Shown here: positions 56,177-64,000 of the stretch, one piece after another | Layout of the letters: every line of letters begins with the position of its first letter | How positions within the stretch are numbered: the stretch's first letter is position 1 | Assembly: GCA_920105625.2 (NCBI GenBank) | Contig: OV050031.1 | Coordinates: forward strand, 46,064,925 to 46,128,924 | Reading direction: 5' to 3' | Source of the DNA: Clusia tigrina | Lineage: Eukaryota > Arthropoda > Insecta > Diptera > Clusiidae | DNA: 64,000 nt | Position numbers and translations under genes: made by a program | Notes under the pieces: model-generated | The model's input: only the letters and a program-made list of their open reading frames with translations | Told to the model about the DNA's origin: nothing | Databases searched by the model: none

Positions 56177-56757
56177 TTGAGCTGACTGTAGGAGATGAAA
56201 AAATAAAATGCTTGATTGATACAGGATCGACAACAACACTTATCAACGAGGACAAATTATCAAAATATAAAAGACTAAAATTAAAAAATAATCTACAATT
56301 TAATACACTCAGTGGACAAACAAACATAAGCCATGAAATAATAACGGAACTCCCACAAGAGTTTAACGAAAAAAAATATTTGAGCTGGAAACTTACAAAG
56401 TTCAAAAATAAAAAATTCGACGCACTTATTGGACAAAATATACTTGCACCAATGCAAGCAATTATTAATCTTAGAGAGGGGTACATTGAAATCAATAAGG
56501 TAAAAACTACATTTTTGAGTGAATGTCCGTACAAATTTGACGAAATTTATACAATTGAAAATTCGTTTATTAACCAAAGCGTTATTGAAAAATTAAAAAG
56601 AATAGAGATGAACTCTGAAGAGATAGATTATCTAAAATATTTAATAAATAAGCACAAAGACTTATTTTTTCAAGAAGGACAAAAATTGACTCATACACAC
56701 GAAATTCAGCACGAAATAGTGACTACAACAAGTAGGCCACTTTACTCAAAAATTTAG
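56140..56757 (+). CDS. Pol part 1: aspartic protease and linker, ends at in-frame TAG
   Basis: Frame with CLIDTGSTTTLINED, the catalytic DTG of the retroviral-type protease, then DALIGQNILAPMQAII (the flap-to-end region) and a linker to TSRPLYSKI. It ends at TAG 56755-56757. The downstream RT is in the same frame, so this is one gene interrupted by a nonsense codon. The first ATG (56212) is inside the protease; the real start would be by frameshift from gag near 56140-56176. Confidence 0.85.
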   Translation, partial: FSIAGGGPNLPIVELTVGDEKIKCLIDTGSTTTLINEDKLSKYKRLKLKNNLQFNTLSGQTNISHEIITELPQEFNEKKYLSWKLTKFKNKKFDALIGQNILAPMQAIINLREGYIEINKVKTTFLSECPYKFDEIYTIENSFINQSVIEKLKRIEMNSEEIDYLKYLINKHKDLFFQEGQKLTHTHEIQHEIVTTTSRPLYSKI

Positions 56758-58011
56758 AGATATCCACAGATACACGAGACCGAAATCAATAAACAAATAA
56801 AAGAAATGTTAGAACAGGGAATAATAAAGGAAAGCAACTCACCGTACAACTCACCGCTTTGGATCGTTCCAAAGAAGGCGGACAATTCCGGTACAAAGAA
56901 ATGGCGTATAGTCATCGATTACAGGAAATTGAACGAAGAAACTATTAGCGATAAATTTCCCATCCCTAATATTGAAAATATCTTAGAGAAACTAGGAAGG
57001 TCCCAATATTTCACAACACTAGACTTAGCGAAAGGGTTTCATCAGGTTTTAATAAAAGAATGCGATAGACAAAAGACAGCATTTTCTACTCCTCTTGGGC
57101 ACTATGAGTTTACGAGAATGCCATTCGGACTCAAAAATGCCCCAGCCACGTTCCAAAGATTAATCAATTCAGTCCTTAGAGAATTTATTAACAAAATATG
57201 TGTTGTCTACCTTGATGACATACTTATTTTTAGCACTTCACTAGAAGAACATTTGGAAAGCCTCGAAAAAATTTTTAATAAATTGAGACAACATAATTTA
57301 AAAATTCAGGTAGATAAATGTAAATTTTTTGCTAAGGAAACTGAATACTTAGGGCACATTCTAACAACAGAAGGAGTAAAGCCGAATGAGAGTAAAATTG
57401 AAAACATTCAAAAGCTTAAACTCCCTGAAACAACAAAACAAATCAAGTCATTTTTAGGAATTACCGGTTATTATAGAAAGTTTGTGAAGGATTATGCCAA
57501 AGTAGCTCATGGAATGACGAAATATTTGAAGAAAAATGCAAAAATTAATAAACAAGATCCACAGTACATAGATGCCTTTCAGAAATTGAAACGATTATTA
57601 ACAGAAGCTCCAATACTTAGATACCCCGACTTTGATAAACGTTTTAAAATAGCCACAGATGCTAGTGATTTCGCTATTGGTGCAGTTCTCACTCAAAGTG
57701 AGCATCCAATTAGCTATGCAAGTAGAACCCTAAACGAGCACGAAAGAAAATATTCTACAACAGAGAAAGAACTGTTAGCTATTGTATGGGCGGTTAACTA
57801 TTTTCGACCATATATCTACGGACGAAATTTTGATTTGATAACTGATCATCAACCATTAGTGTGGTTGAAAATCAAAAACACTGGCAAAGATATCAATCCA
57901 AGATTACAACGTTGTTTACTTAAGTTAGGAGAATATGACATTAAAATAAACTATATAAAAGGTAAGGAAAATATAGCTGCCGATTTTATGAGTCGTATAA
58001 ATGCGGATTAA
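56758..58011 (+). CDS. Pol part 2: reverse transcriptase and RNase H, ends at in-frame TAA
   Basis: Continues in the protease frame. [37 protein letters not shown] (motif A, D), [15 protein letters not shown] (motif B), [13 protein letters not shown] (motif C, DD). Connection: [17 protein letters not shown]. RNase [21 protein letters not shown] (D), [18 protein letters not shown] (E), [12 protein letters not shown] (D) and [10 protein letters not shown] (final D). All catalytic residues are present. TAA at 58009-58011 lies between RNase H and integrase in the same frame. Confidence 0.93.
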   Translation, partial: RYPQIHETEINKQIKEMLEQGIIKESNSPYNSPLWIVPKKADNSGTKKWRIVIDYRKLNEETISDKFPIPNIENILEKLGRSQYFTTLDLAKGFHQVLIKECDRQKTAFSTPLGHYEFTRMPFGLKNAPATFQRLINSVLREFINKICVVYLDDILIFSTSLEEHLESLEKIFNKLRQHNLKIQVDKCKFFAKETEYLGHILTTEGVKPNESKIENIQKLKLPETTKQIKSFLGITGYYRKFVKDYAKVAHGMTKYLKKNAKINKQDPQYIDAFQKLKRLLTEAPILRYPDFDKRFKIATDASDFAIGAVLTQSEHPISYASRTLNEHERKYSTTEKELLAIVWAVNYFRPYIYGRNFDLITDHQPLVWLKIKNTGKDINPRLQRCLLKLGEYDIKINYIKGKENIAADFMSRINAD

Positions 58012-59340
58012 GGACAGATAAATGCAATTGATTCACGTAACCAAGAGACCGAAGTTCAACACGAAGACAACAGAAGCACAGATGCTACAATTCATTCTCA
58101 AGAAGAGGAACAAAATGACCATTTTATTATATTGGACACAATAGTGAATAGATTTAACACACAGCTAATTTTAACTAACAACAAGGTAAGAGAAATTGAA
58201 GTAGTTCATGATAAAAGAAAAATTTTTATTAGTCCTGAAGATATTAAAAATAATTTTATGACAGATATATTTAGAAGATATTTAAAAACAGGTAAAACAG
58301 GCATTTACTCGGAAATAACGGACCATGAATATAACATAGTACAACAGAAACTAGTAGAACTCTTCGGTTCAACTCTTAAATTCTATAGATGCTCATACCA
58401 TGCCACAGATATGTCAAACGAAGAGGAAACATATAAACAAATAGGAAAATATCATAAATTAGAGACAGGACATGGTGGCATACAGGCAAATTACGAGGGA
58501 TTGAAAAAACTTATCTATTATAAGGACCTAAAGAAATTAATACAGAAGTACGTAAATAATTGCGACATCTGTAGTAGGGCCAAATACGACAGGAAACCAA
58601 TCAAACCGAAATATTTTTTAACAGAAACCCCAACCGACAAAAATCAGATTATACACGTAGATGTTTATACAAATAAGAAACACAGTTTTATGTCATTTAT
58701 AGATAAATTTTCTAAATTCGCGGTCATTCTTTACTTAGAAGATAGAAATAGCAACACTTTAATAGAAAAATTTAGACTGTACTTGTCAATAAAAAGTAAA
58801 CCAGACAAAATTGTTATGGATAACGAGTTCAATTCTGTCAATGTTAGAGAATTTATGAGACAAGAAGAAATATTAGTGCATTTTACAAAACCCAATAGTC
58901 ACACTGGAAATTCCGACATAGAAAGATTCCATAGCACTATTGCTGAAAAATTCAGAGCACTAGAAGCAGAAAAGTCTAGTTTATCAACGCAAGAACGTAT
59001 ATTTAAATGTGTAGAATGGTATAACAGATCAGTGCATTCAACTCTAAAAGAAAAACCTATTGATGTAGAAGAAGGTAAAATCGATAAAGAAAAAATTAGG
59101 CAGTTAATTCAAAGTAAAAAAGAGCAAAATATTGATAAACTTAACAGGAAACGTGAGGATTTTACACACAATAAACAAGAAGGATATGTAAAGAATTATA
59201 AAGCACTCAGACACAAATACGAACCAAGATATAGAAGATTAAAGATAGAAAATATTCATCCAACAAATATTAAAAGACCAACCAAATTTTCAGATCAATT
59301 GGACATTACTCGTTTTGACCTTACTAATAATGATAACTAA
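58012..59340 (+). CDS. Pol part 3: integrase
   Basis: Same frame as the preceding RT. After an acidic spacer come the HHCC zinc finger (HKLETGHGGIQANYEGLKKL, NNCDICSRAKYD), the core with IIHVDVYTNKKHSFMSFIDK (first D), KPDKIVMDNEFNSVNVREFM (second D) and THTGNSDIERFHSTIAEKF (E). A basic C-terminal domain ends at 59340. The DDE set is intact. It would insert the cDNA with a 4-bp duplication, as seen here (CGCG). The first internal ATG is 58132. Confidence 0.93.
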   Translation, partial: GQINAIDSRNQETEVQHEDNRSTDATIHSQEEEQNDHFIILDTIVNRFNTQLILTNNKVREIEVVHDKRKIFISPEDIKNNFMTDIFRRYLKTGKTGIYSEITDHEYNIVQQKLVELFGSTLKFYRCSYHATDMSNEEETYKQIGKYHKLETGHGGIQANYEGLKKLIYYKDLKKLIQKYVNNCDICSRAKYDRKPIKPKYFLTETPTDKNQIIHVDVYTNKKHSFMSFIDKFSKFAVILYLEDRNSNTLIEKFRLYLSIKSKPDKIVMDNEFNSVNVREFMRQEEILVHFTKPNSHTGNSDIERFHSTIAEKFRALEAEKSSLSTQERIFKCVEWYNRSVHSTLKEKPIDVEEGKIDKEKIRQLIQSKKEQNIDKLNRKREDFTHNKQEGYVKNYKALRHKYEPRYRRLKIENIHPTNIKRPTKFSDQLDITRFDLTNNDN

Positions 59341-60826
59341 GGCTTGTGGAACACTTATGATCGACAAAATAGAAACCGACGATGGATTCATTGAAATAAA
59401 ACTGGAAAACGCACAAATCATTAAGAACTACAACATGATTTTACATATAATTAACCCATCCGAAATAGAAAGTATCATAGACGACTTTACATCCGAAATA
59501 CAACAATTAAAGTTATTAGAAAACAAGCAACTTTTAAATTCACAACTTAAAACACTTAGACGGAAAATTCAAACCATCCTACCACATAGACAGAAGAGGG
59601 GACTTATAAACATTTTTGGAACAGGACTTAAATGGCTTTATGGGACAATGGACGACAATGATAGGACAGAAATAGAAGAACATTTAAAAATTATTGACAC
59701 AAATAATCATATGGCAATTGAAAATATTAACAAAAATATCCAAATAAATGACCATTTTAATAAAACATTCGAAATGCTAAGGAAAACAATAGAGTCGGAC
59801 AGAAATAAAATAAATGAAAAATTTAATGACATAGAAGAAACGAATTCAAGAATGTATGCGCAATTTCTTTACTTAGACTTTTTATTAAAAATTAAAATTT
59901 TGGAGGATCACATTGAACATATACAAAATAACATCGCTTCAGCAAGACTCGACATAATGACAAGTAACATATTAACGGACGACGAAATAACTCGATACAA
60001 CATCGACATTGACAAACTTAGAAACATACGACTAGGTGTAGGTGAATATAAAAATAACGAAATTATATTTGTAATAGAAATTCCTAAAAATATGCTTTCT
60101 GTACCAAGATCATTAGTAGTACCCGTTTCAAACGCAAAACATGAAGAATTACTTATTAGTATGCAAGAAGTAATAAAAATAAATAATACTTTTTATGATT
60201 ATAATAGTGATGTAAACATTAAAAACTTAAAAAAATCAAAGCTATGTATTTACAAAGATAACTGTCTAAAAGTCAAAAACAATCATTCAGAAATTATTAA
60301 TATAAAACCTGGTCTAATTTTGTTAAAAAATCAAATAAATTCACAATTAAATAGTACATGTGATTATAGAAAAACTAAACTGAATGGAAACTACTTAATT
60401 TCTTTTAATGATTGTAAAATAAAAGTAAATGAAGAACATTTTTCAAATAAAGAATTAATATTTCATGAAAGATTTGCTGTACCATCAATAAAAAAATTAA
60501 ATAGTTCAAAAACCCAACCAACCTTTGAAGAAATTGTTATTCAACAAATAGAAAACATAGAAAAAATAAAAGAATTAAAGTATCACAGAAAGAATTTTAC
60601 AACTGTCAATCTCATTGTACTTATTTCTTCTCTTATGATATTATCCCTATCAGCAATATTTGTATACATATATTTTGTAAGAAAGAACAGAACACTTAAG
60701 ATAAGTATCGTCAACCCTCAAACTCAGGAGAGTTCTCAATCCAAGGGGGGAGGGGTCATGTCGACATCAACGTCACTTGAGAAACCTCAGGTTTCAACCA
60801 AACTGCCAGTCAATTGGGCAACATAA
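59315..60826 (+). CDS. Env-like glycoprotein of errantivirus-like element 2
   Basis: 503-residue open frame, overlapping the integrase end by 26 bases in another phase; expression probably needs splicing. It contains a furin-like basic site PHRQKRG near residue 95, followed by a hydrophobic fusion-peptide-like stretch, long heptad-rich helices (residues about 115-215), and several Cys. A single membrane anchor lies near the C-terminus (LIVLISSLMILSLSAIFVYI) with a short cytoplasmic tail that runs into the 3' LTR (from 60754). Overall order is that of insect errantivirus Env proteins. A conventional N-terminal signal peptide is not obvious at this start. Confidence 0.88.
   Translation: MTLLIMITKACGTLMIDKIETDDGFIEIKLENAQIIKNYNMILHIINPSEIESIIDDFTSEIQQLKLLENKQLLNSQLKTLRRKIQTILPHRQKRGLINIFGTGLKWLYGTMDDNDRTEIEEHLKIIDTNNHMAIENINKNIQINDHFNKTFEMLRKTIESDRNKINEKFNDIEETNSRMYAQFLYLDFLLKIKILEDHIEHIQNNIASARLDIMTSNILTDDEITRYNIDIDKLRNIRLGVGEYKNNEIIFVIEIPKNMLSVPRSLVVPVSNAKHEELLISMQEVIKINNTFYDYNSDVNIKNLKKSKLCIYKDNCLKVKNNHSEIINIKPGLILLKNQINSQLNSTCDYRKTKLNGNYLISFNDCKIKVNEEHFSNKELIFHERFAVPSIKKLNSSKTQPTFEEIVIQQIENIEKIKELKYHRKNFTTVNLIVLISSLMILSLSAIFVYIYFVRKNRTLKISIVNPQTQESSQSKGGGVMSTSTSLEKPQVSTKLPVNWAT
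60743..60753 (+). other. Polypurine tract
   Basis: AAGGGGGGAGG abuts the 3' LTR and lies within the env frame. Confidence 0.8.
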
Positions 60827-61314
60827 ATTAATTGTTTCGAAACATACATACAATGGTTTCGAAACAATTAACCGAATAAAGAATCTAAAAACATTTAACT
60901 CAAAAACATATTCTCGGATTACAGAACATTTTGTCATGTGCCGCTGTTACTTAACCCAAAATTCAACAGCGTCGGCAATGTGTAAACAATGTATCGAATT
61001 GCTCTTGCAATCCAACTGACCCACCTAAGTGTTTTGGGTTTTCATACGTAAACAATTTTAAATATTGGTTGCAACACAAAAAATGCAATCAAAGGCAGGA
61101 AATATGTATTTTGTATTTTTGTAGTAATGTATTTCTTTTGTATCTTAAGAGGTTACATTGGATTGTAATATTTTTAAGTAAGTCAGTCTTAATCTGAATT
61201 TAAAGAAATAAAGAAACCTTCGGGTTAATAATAATAAAAACTTATTTTTTTTCCTTTACTTCTAAAGAAGTAATGTTAGTTTTTTTCCTTTACTTCTAAA
61301 GAAGTAATGTTAGT
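60754..61314 (+). repeat. 3' LTR of errantivirus-like element 2
   Basis: 561 bp, about two substitutions from the 5' LTR; its first 73 bp encode the env C-terminus. Confidence 0.95.
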
Positions 61315-61318
61315 CGCG

Positions 61319-62035
61319 CGTTTCAATTTTGTGTTTTACTGTGGAGGATTTTTTTTGGACCGAGAAAATTAAGAAATTTCGTGTCGGATTTTGTATGGAT
61401 AGTCTCTCGTCTCGTCCGTGGTCCTGTTATTTATTCGGATGGATTTAACGTGTGAAAGATTGCAAAAAAATTTTTGATTTCAATTACAATGTACATGTGT
61501 AGAAAATAAACGTTAAAATTTTGAATCAATTTAAAGTGTTAGTTAAGTTTAAAGTTTACCTTGATTATTGAGTGTGCTGAATAGATCCATAACCGCTTGT
61601 TTCTGGCCCATCCCATAAGAGGGAGAACTGATTGTTCCGGCCCACCCCATTCGAGCATCGGAGGAAAAGGAGGCTGCCGCCCGCCCCTAGAGATGAGTAT
61701 ATATTTGTTAAGTATACGCGTGTATACATAGGTATTATTAAGTATTCACGTGTATGTAGGTATTATTAAGTATACGCGTATACATATATATGTTATTTAT
61801 TTAAGTACAAGTAGAATGTTTAGTGTGTTTAATTTTATGTTGGAAATGTTAGGCTAAGGCGGACAATATGGGGCGGGCTCGCTTGTCGTCGTAGAGGAGG
61901 ATGCTAGGCAAAAATGTGAGTTGAAATTTTTTTTGTAGTGTCCCACCCGATGCAGTGTGGCGGGTTAAGGACCACGCCCATTGCGGTGAGCTAGCCGTGG
62001 CCACCACACTGCATCATTCTAGTGGTGAGGTAACA
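61319..62035 (+). repeat. Family-L 3' LTR, right part
   Basis: Resumes CGTTTCAATTTTGTG exactly where the left part stopped (compare 51007-51021) and ends GGTAACA before GCAG. Confidence 0.9.
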
Positions 62036-62190
62036 GCAGATAAATCATTTCACTTAAGAAAAGTAATAATTGGCTCTTGGCAAAAACGATTAATAAAATT
62101 TATTGGTGTATGAAATTCGTCGCGTCCGTTACCGTAAACCTTAAATATTAAATAAAGTCGTAGAAATAGCACAAAATTAAAATTTCATAG

Positions 62191-62418
62191 ATGGCAAAAA
62201 CGGCAAAAGAAACAAGAAAAGCAATAACAATGAAGTATGGAGAGAAAATGAAAGAAAACGTCGAGAAATGGCAGGAATACAAGAAGAAAGAAGCTCAACG
62301 AAAGCAAGAGTACCGAAAAAGATTATCGCAAAAAATTAAGAGTGATAGCAATTTATTAGAAAAGAAGAAAGAAAAGGACTGTGTTAGACAGCAAGTTTTG
62401 CGGCAAAAAAGGGCATAA
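62191..62418 (+). CDS. Basic 75-residue N-terminal ORF of the outer DNA transposon
   Basis: Lys/Arg/Glu-rich and helical (KWQEYKKKEAQRKQEYRKRL then SQKIKSDSNLLEKKKEKDC). Similar basic leader segments (repeated YRxxLKxD... EKDRxRK patterns) begin a group of uncharacterised insect and cnidarian transposon proteins whose C-terminal half has the HGKGxxDGxGxxxKR motif, which appears 150 bp downstream here. So the two segments are probably the ends of one internally deleted protein. Confidence 0.55.
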   Translation: MAKTAKETRKAITMKYGEKMKENVEKWQEYKKKEAQRKQEYRKRLSQKIKSDSNLLEKKKEKDCVRQQVLRQKRA

Positions 62419-62565
62419 ATAATAAAATTTGCAAGATGAAATCAGCGTTCAAGCTACTGGGAGAAAGGATACAATGCTAATAAATGGGAAAGTAGTCTCA
62501 AAACGTTTTATGCTTATGACCTTAACAGAAGCATATCAACTTTTCAAAGCCGAATATAACCTTCA

Positions 62566-62895
62566 CATGGCAAAGGTGCTGTAGACGGAATAGGTGCCGT
62601 AGTTAAACGAAAAGTCTGGCAAATTGTTAAAGCAAGAAATATTATTCTCGGTGATGCTTCATCCTTCTATGAATGTGCTAAGAACAACATTGATGGAGTT
62701 AACATTTTGTATATCTCTGGAACACAAATTGATAGTTTTTCTAATCAACTGTCAGAGTTATGGCAAAATGTTCCAAATATCAAAGGAGTTAAAAGTATGC
62801 TTTGGTTTTCATATTTCGACAGTAAATGTATTGAAGTTGCTCGGACCGCCTATTCATTAAAGAAAATAATTAAAATATACCATACTAAAAACTAA
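62566..62895 (+). pseudogene. C-terminal HGKG-motif domain of transposon protein
   Basis: The frame, preceded by a stop, begins HGKGAVDGIGAVVKRKVWQI and continues ASSFYECAKNNIDGVNILYI to a stop at 62893-62895. From memory, the HGKGxxDGxGGxxKR motif is common in uncharacterised metazoan transposon-like proteins that also carry a D-rich catalytic-looking region; I cannot name the superfamily. The upstream core is missing. Confidence 0.6.
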
Positions 62896-63032
62896 TAACT
62901 TTCTTCTTAATTTTTTAAGTCATTTTTACTATAATGTTACTTTTTTAATTTACGTTATTGTTTTGCTTTATTTTCAATAAAATTGAAGTGTTATAATGAA
63001 AAAAATTGTATTTCTTGGCTCATGGAACATTT

Positions 63033-63149
63033 TGTCGCGTCCGTTATGTCGCGTCCGTATTTCTTCTATACTCAATTTAAAAAAACTAAGAGACAATTTT
63101 CATATTTCATAAACCTACGAATAACAGTCACCTGTTCGCATTTATTAAT

Positions 63150-63228
<79 letters not shown>

Positions 63229-63318
63229 GTATATATATAAATCTTTAATTTGCTGAATTTTGTATATTTATGAATGCACCTCAAAAAAACTTCTAATTTT
63301 TGTCGCGTCCGTATCACT
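63033..63318 (+). repeat. Cluster of TGTCGCGTCCGT motifs
   Basis: Copies at 63033, 63046 (adjacent, head-to-tail) and 63301, all in the same orientation. Confidence 0.9.
63154..63240. repeat. (AT)n microsatellite
   Basis: Near-pure AT repeat of about 85 bp inside the right part of the DNA transposon. Confidence 0.95.
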
Positions 63319-63505
63319 TTATAATTGCTCATAACTAGGTACTTATTTGTAGTAGATCCTTCCCGTATATATTAAAATCTAGCACTCCGTCAGCCCTTTA
63401 AAACGAGATCAATATATATAAACTTTAACTTTGTCCTCTTTATTTTGGACGCACTTAAAAGCGTACGAATGTCGCGTCCGTTACCGTGGAAATGCCCATA
63501 TGTAT

Positions 63506-64000
63506 AAACTACGTTACAGGGAAAATTGAGTAATTTACTTAAAACAAATACATATGTACATTTTTTTTTTATGAAAAAACCAAAAATATATAGGGATAAA
63601 TTTTAAATTATTAATTAATCAATTTTTAATAAATTTCCAGTTTTAAATAAAAAAAAAATGGTATTTTGAGCCCAGAACAGTAATTCTTAATTTGAAGTCT
63701 TTCTAAAGTGAATTTTTCCCGTGTACACTATGTGGCTATGCCCTCAAATAAGTGCCTTCGTTTTCTTATTTCAGGCTCATGTCGACTCTGCACAGCACTT
63801 CTTTTTGTTGAAGACTTCAATTGGTTTCTATTTTTTTTTTAAATTTCGCGCCTGGTCCAATTCTTTTTCTAACATCCACCTAGCTTTTTTTCTTATTAAT
63901 GTTAGAATGAAAGTATTAAGGACTGCCATTCTGTGTTCTAAGCAAGGCTCTGTTTTGCTGTACCAATTTGGATATACAAAATCTGTCGTTATTAATATTT
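63506..64000 (+). other. Intron sequence of the 5-phosphatase gene (continues)
   Basis: AT-rich; a TTCTTATTTCAG acceptor-like site at about 63764-63775 is followed by an open frame, but the translated sequence does not resemble the next exon of the family. Confidence 0.45.

Larger units (their letters stand above)
54393..61314 (+). mobile_element. Errantivirus-like Ty3/gypsy element 2, very young
   Basis: 561-bp LTRs at 54393-54953 and 60754-61314 differ at about two positions (G/A near 54589 and G/T near 54892). CGCG is duplicated at 54389-54392 and 61315-61318. The element has a tRNA-Ser-type primer site, gag, pol (protease, RT, RNase H, integrase) and an env-like ORF, with a purine tract before the 3' LTR. 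Only two in-frame stops in pol disturb it. Confidence 0.95.
50650..62035 (+). mobile_element. Family-L LTR retrotransposon, deletion-derived, hosting a second element
   Basis: 5' LTR at 50650-51750, internal region of only 2.3 kb (51751-54032), and 3' LTR from 54033 to 62035 split by an errantivirus-like insertion. GCAG flanks both sides (50646-50649, 62036-62039). A tRNA-Lys primer site lies 4 nt inside. No protease, RT or integrase motif is visible, so it is a non-autonomous large LTR derivative; superfamily uncertain (4-bp duplication favours gypsy-like). Confidence 0.85.
50198..63505 (+). mobile_element. DNA transposon with 20-bp inverted ends, split by an LTR element
   Basis: ATACATATGGGCATTTCCAC at 50198-50217 is perfectly mirrored at 63486-63505. 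The outermost bases are palindromic, so TA or ATAT could be the target duplication. Removing the inserted 50650-62035 element leaves about 1.9 kb. It holds a basic N-terminal ORF (62191-62418), a degenerate C-terminal coding segment (62566-62895), and six copies of TGTCGCGTCCGTTACCG or variants. The size and broken coding region indicate a deleted, non-autonomous copy. Confidence 0.75.

Noticed and set aside
63776..64000. Possible exon 3 of the 5-phosphatase after a TTCTTATTTCAG acceptor
   Set aside because: The open frame reads Phe-rich sequence that does not resemble the expected continuation of the phosphatase fold.

Overview
This window looks like repeat-dense, probably heterochromatic or pericentromeric nuclear DNA of a higher (brachyceran) fly, plausibly a tephritid. 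The case rests on AT-rich sequence with many TATACTCGTATATA and GTATGTATGTAT motifs, short GT-AG introns in two conserved animal genes, and I/LOA-, Jockey-, Ty3/gypsy-, errantivirus-, mariner- and PIF/Harbinger-type elements. The species call is inference.

Only two host genes are supported, both by 5' exons alone. On the minus strand at 11.85-12.67 kb lie the first two exons of an Ankfy1/Rabankyrin-5 homologue (coiled coil + BTB). On the plus strand at 49.13-49.55 kb lie the first two exons of a type I inositol-1,4,5-trisphosphate 5-phosphatase (INPP5A/5PtaseI). The remaining exons of both lie outside the window or beyond very long introns.

Layout. 0-13.9 kb: two degenerate I/LOA-type non-LTR elements, PIF/Harbinger scraps, a clean solo LTR (family A) with a GAGG target duplication, a decayed Jockey-like element, then the Ankfy1 exons. 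13.9-19.2 kb: rearranged copies of a second LTR family (family L), one carrying inverted ends, a Harbinger remnant and a 5'-truncated Jockey copy. 19.2-45.1 kb: two copies of Ty3/gypsy family A in opposite orientation (minus at 19.2-30.6, plus at 32.4-45.1). Each is broken by later insertions: two mariners, a deleted errantivirus-like element with 4-bp target duplication TGTA, a small MITE, Jockey copies, and an I/LOA copy with target duplication TGGAATTTA inside the family-A LTR. 45.1-49.1 kb: intergenic DNA with MITE-like elements.

49.55-64 kb: the large intron of the 5-phosphatase gene carries a three-level nest. A DNA transposon with 20-bp terminal inverted repeats (50198-63505) and six TGTCGCG-type motifs is split by a family-L LTR element (50650-62035, target duplication GCAG). 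The 3' LTR of that element is split by a very young errantivirus-like element (54393-61314, target duplication CGCG, LTRs differing at only about two bases). The young element keeps gag, most of pol (two in-frame stops) and a full env-like ORF. The family-L element is deletion-derived, has a tRNA-Lys primer site, one unrecognised 329-residue ORF, and two tRNA-Lys-like segments. These features, the inverted-end LTR, and a short peptide conserved in the 3' region of both family-A copies are the most unusual items.
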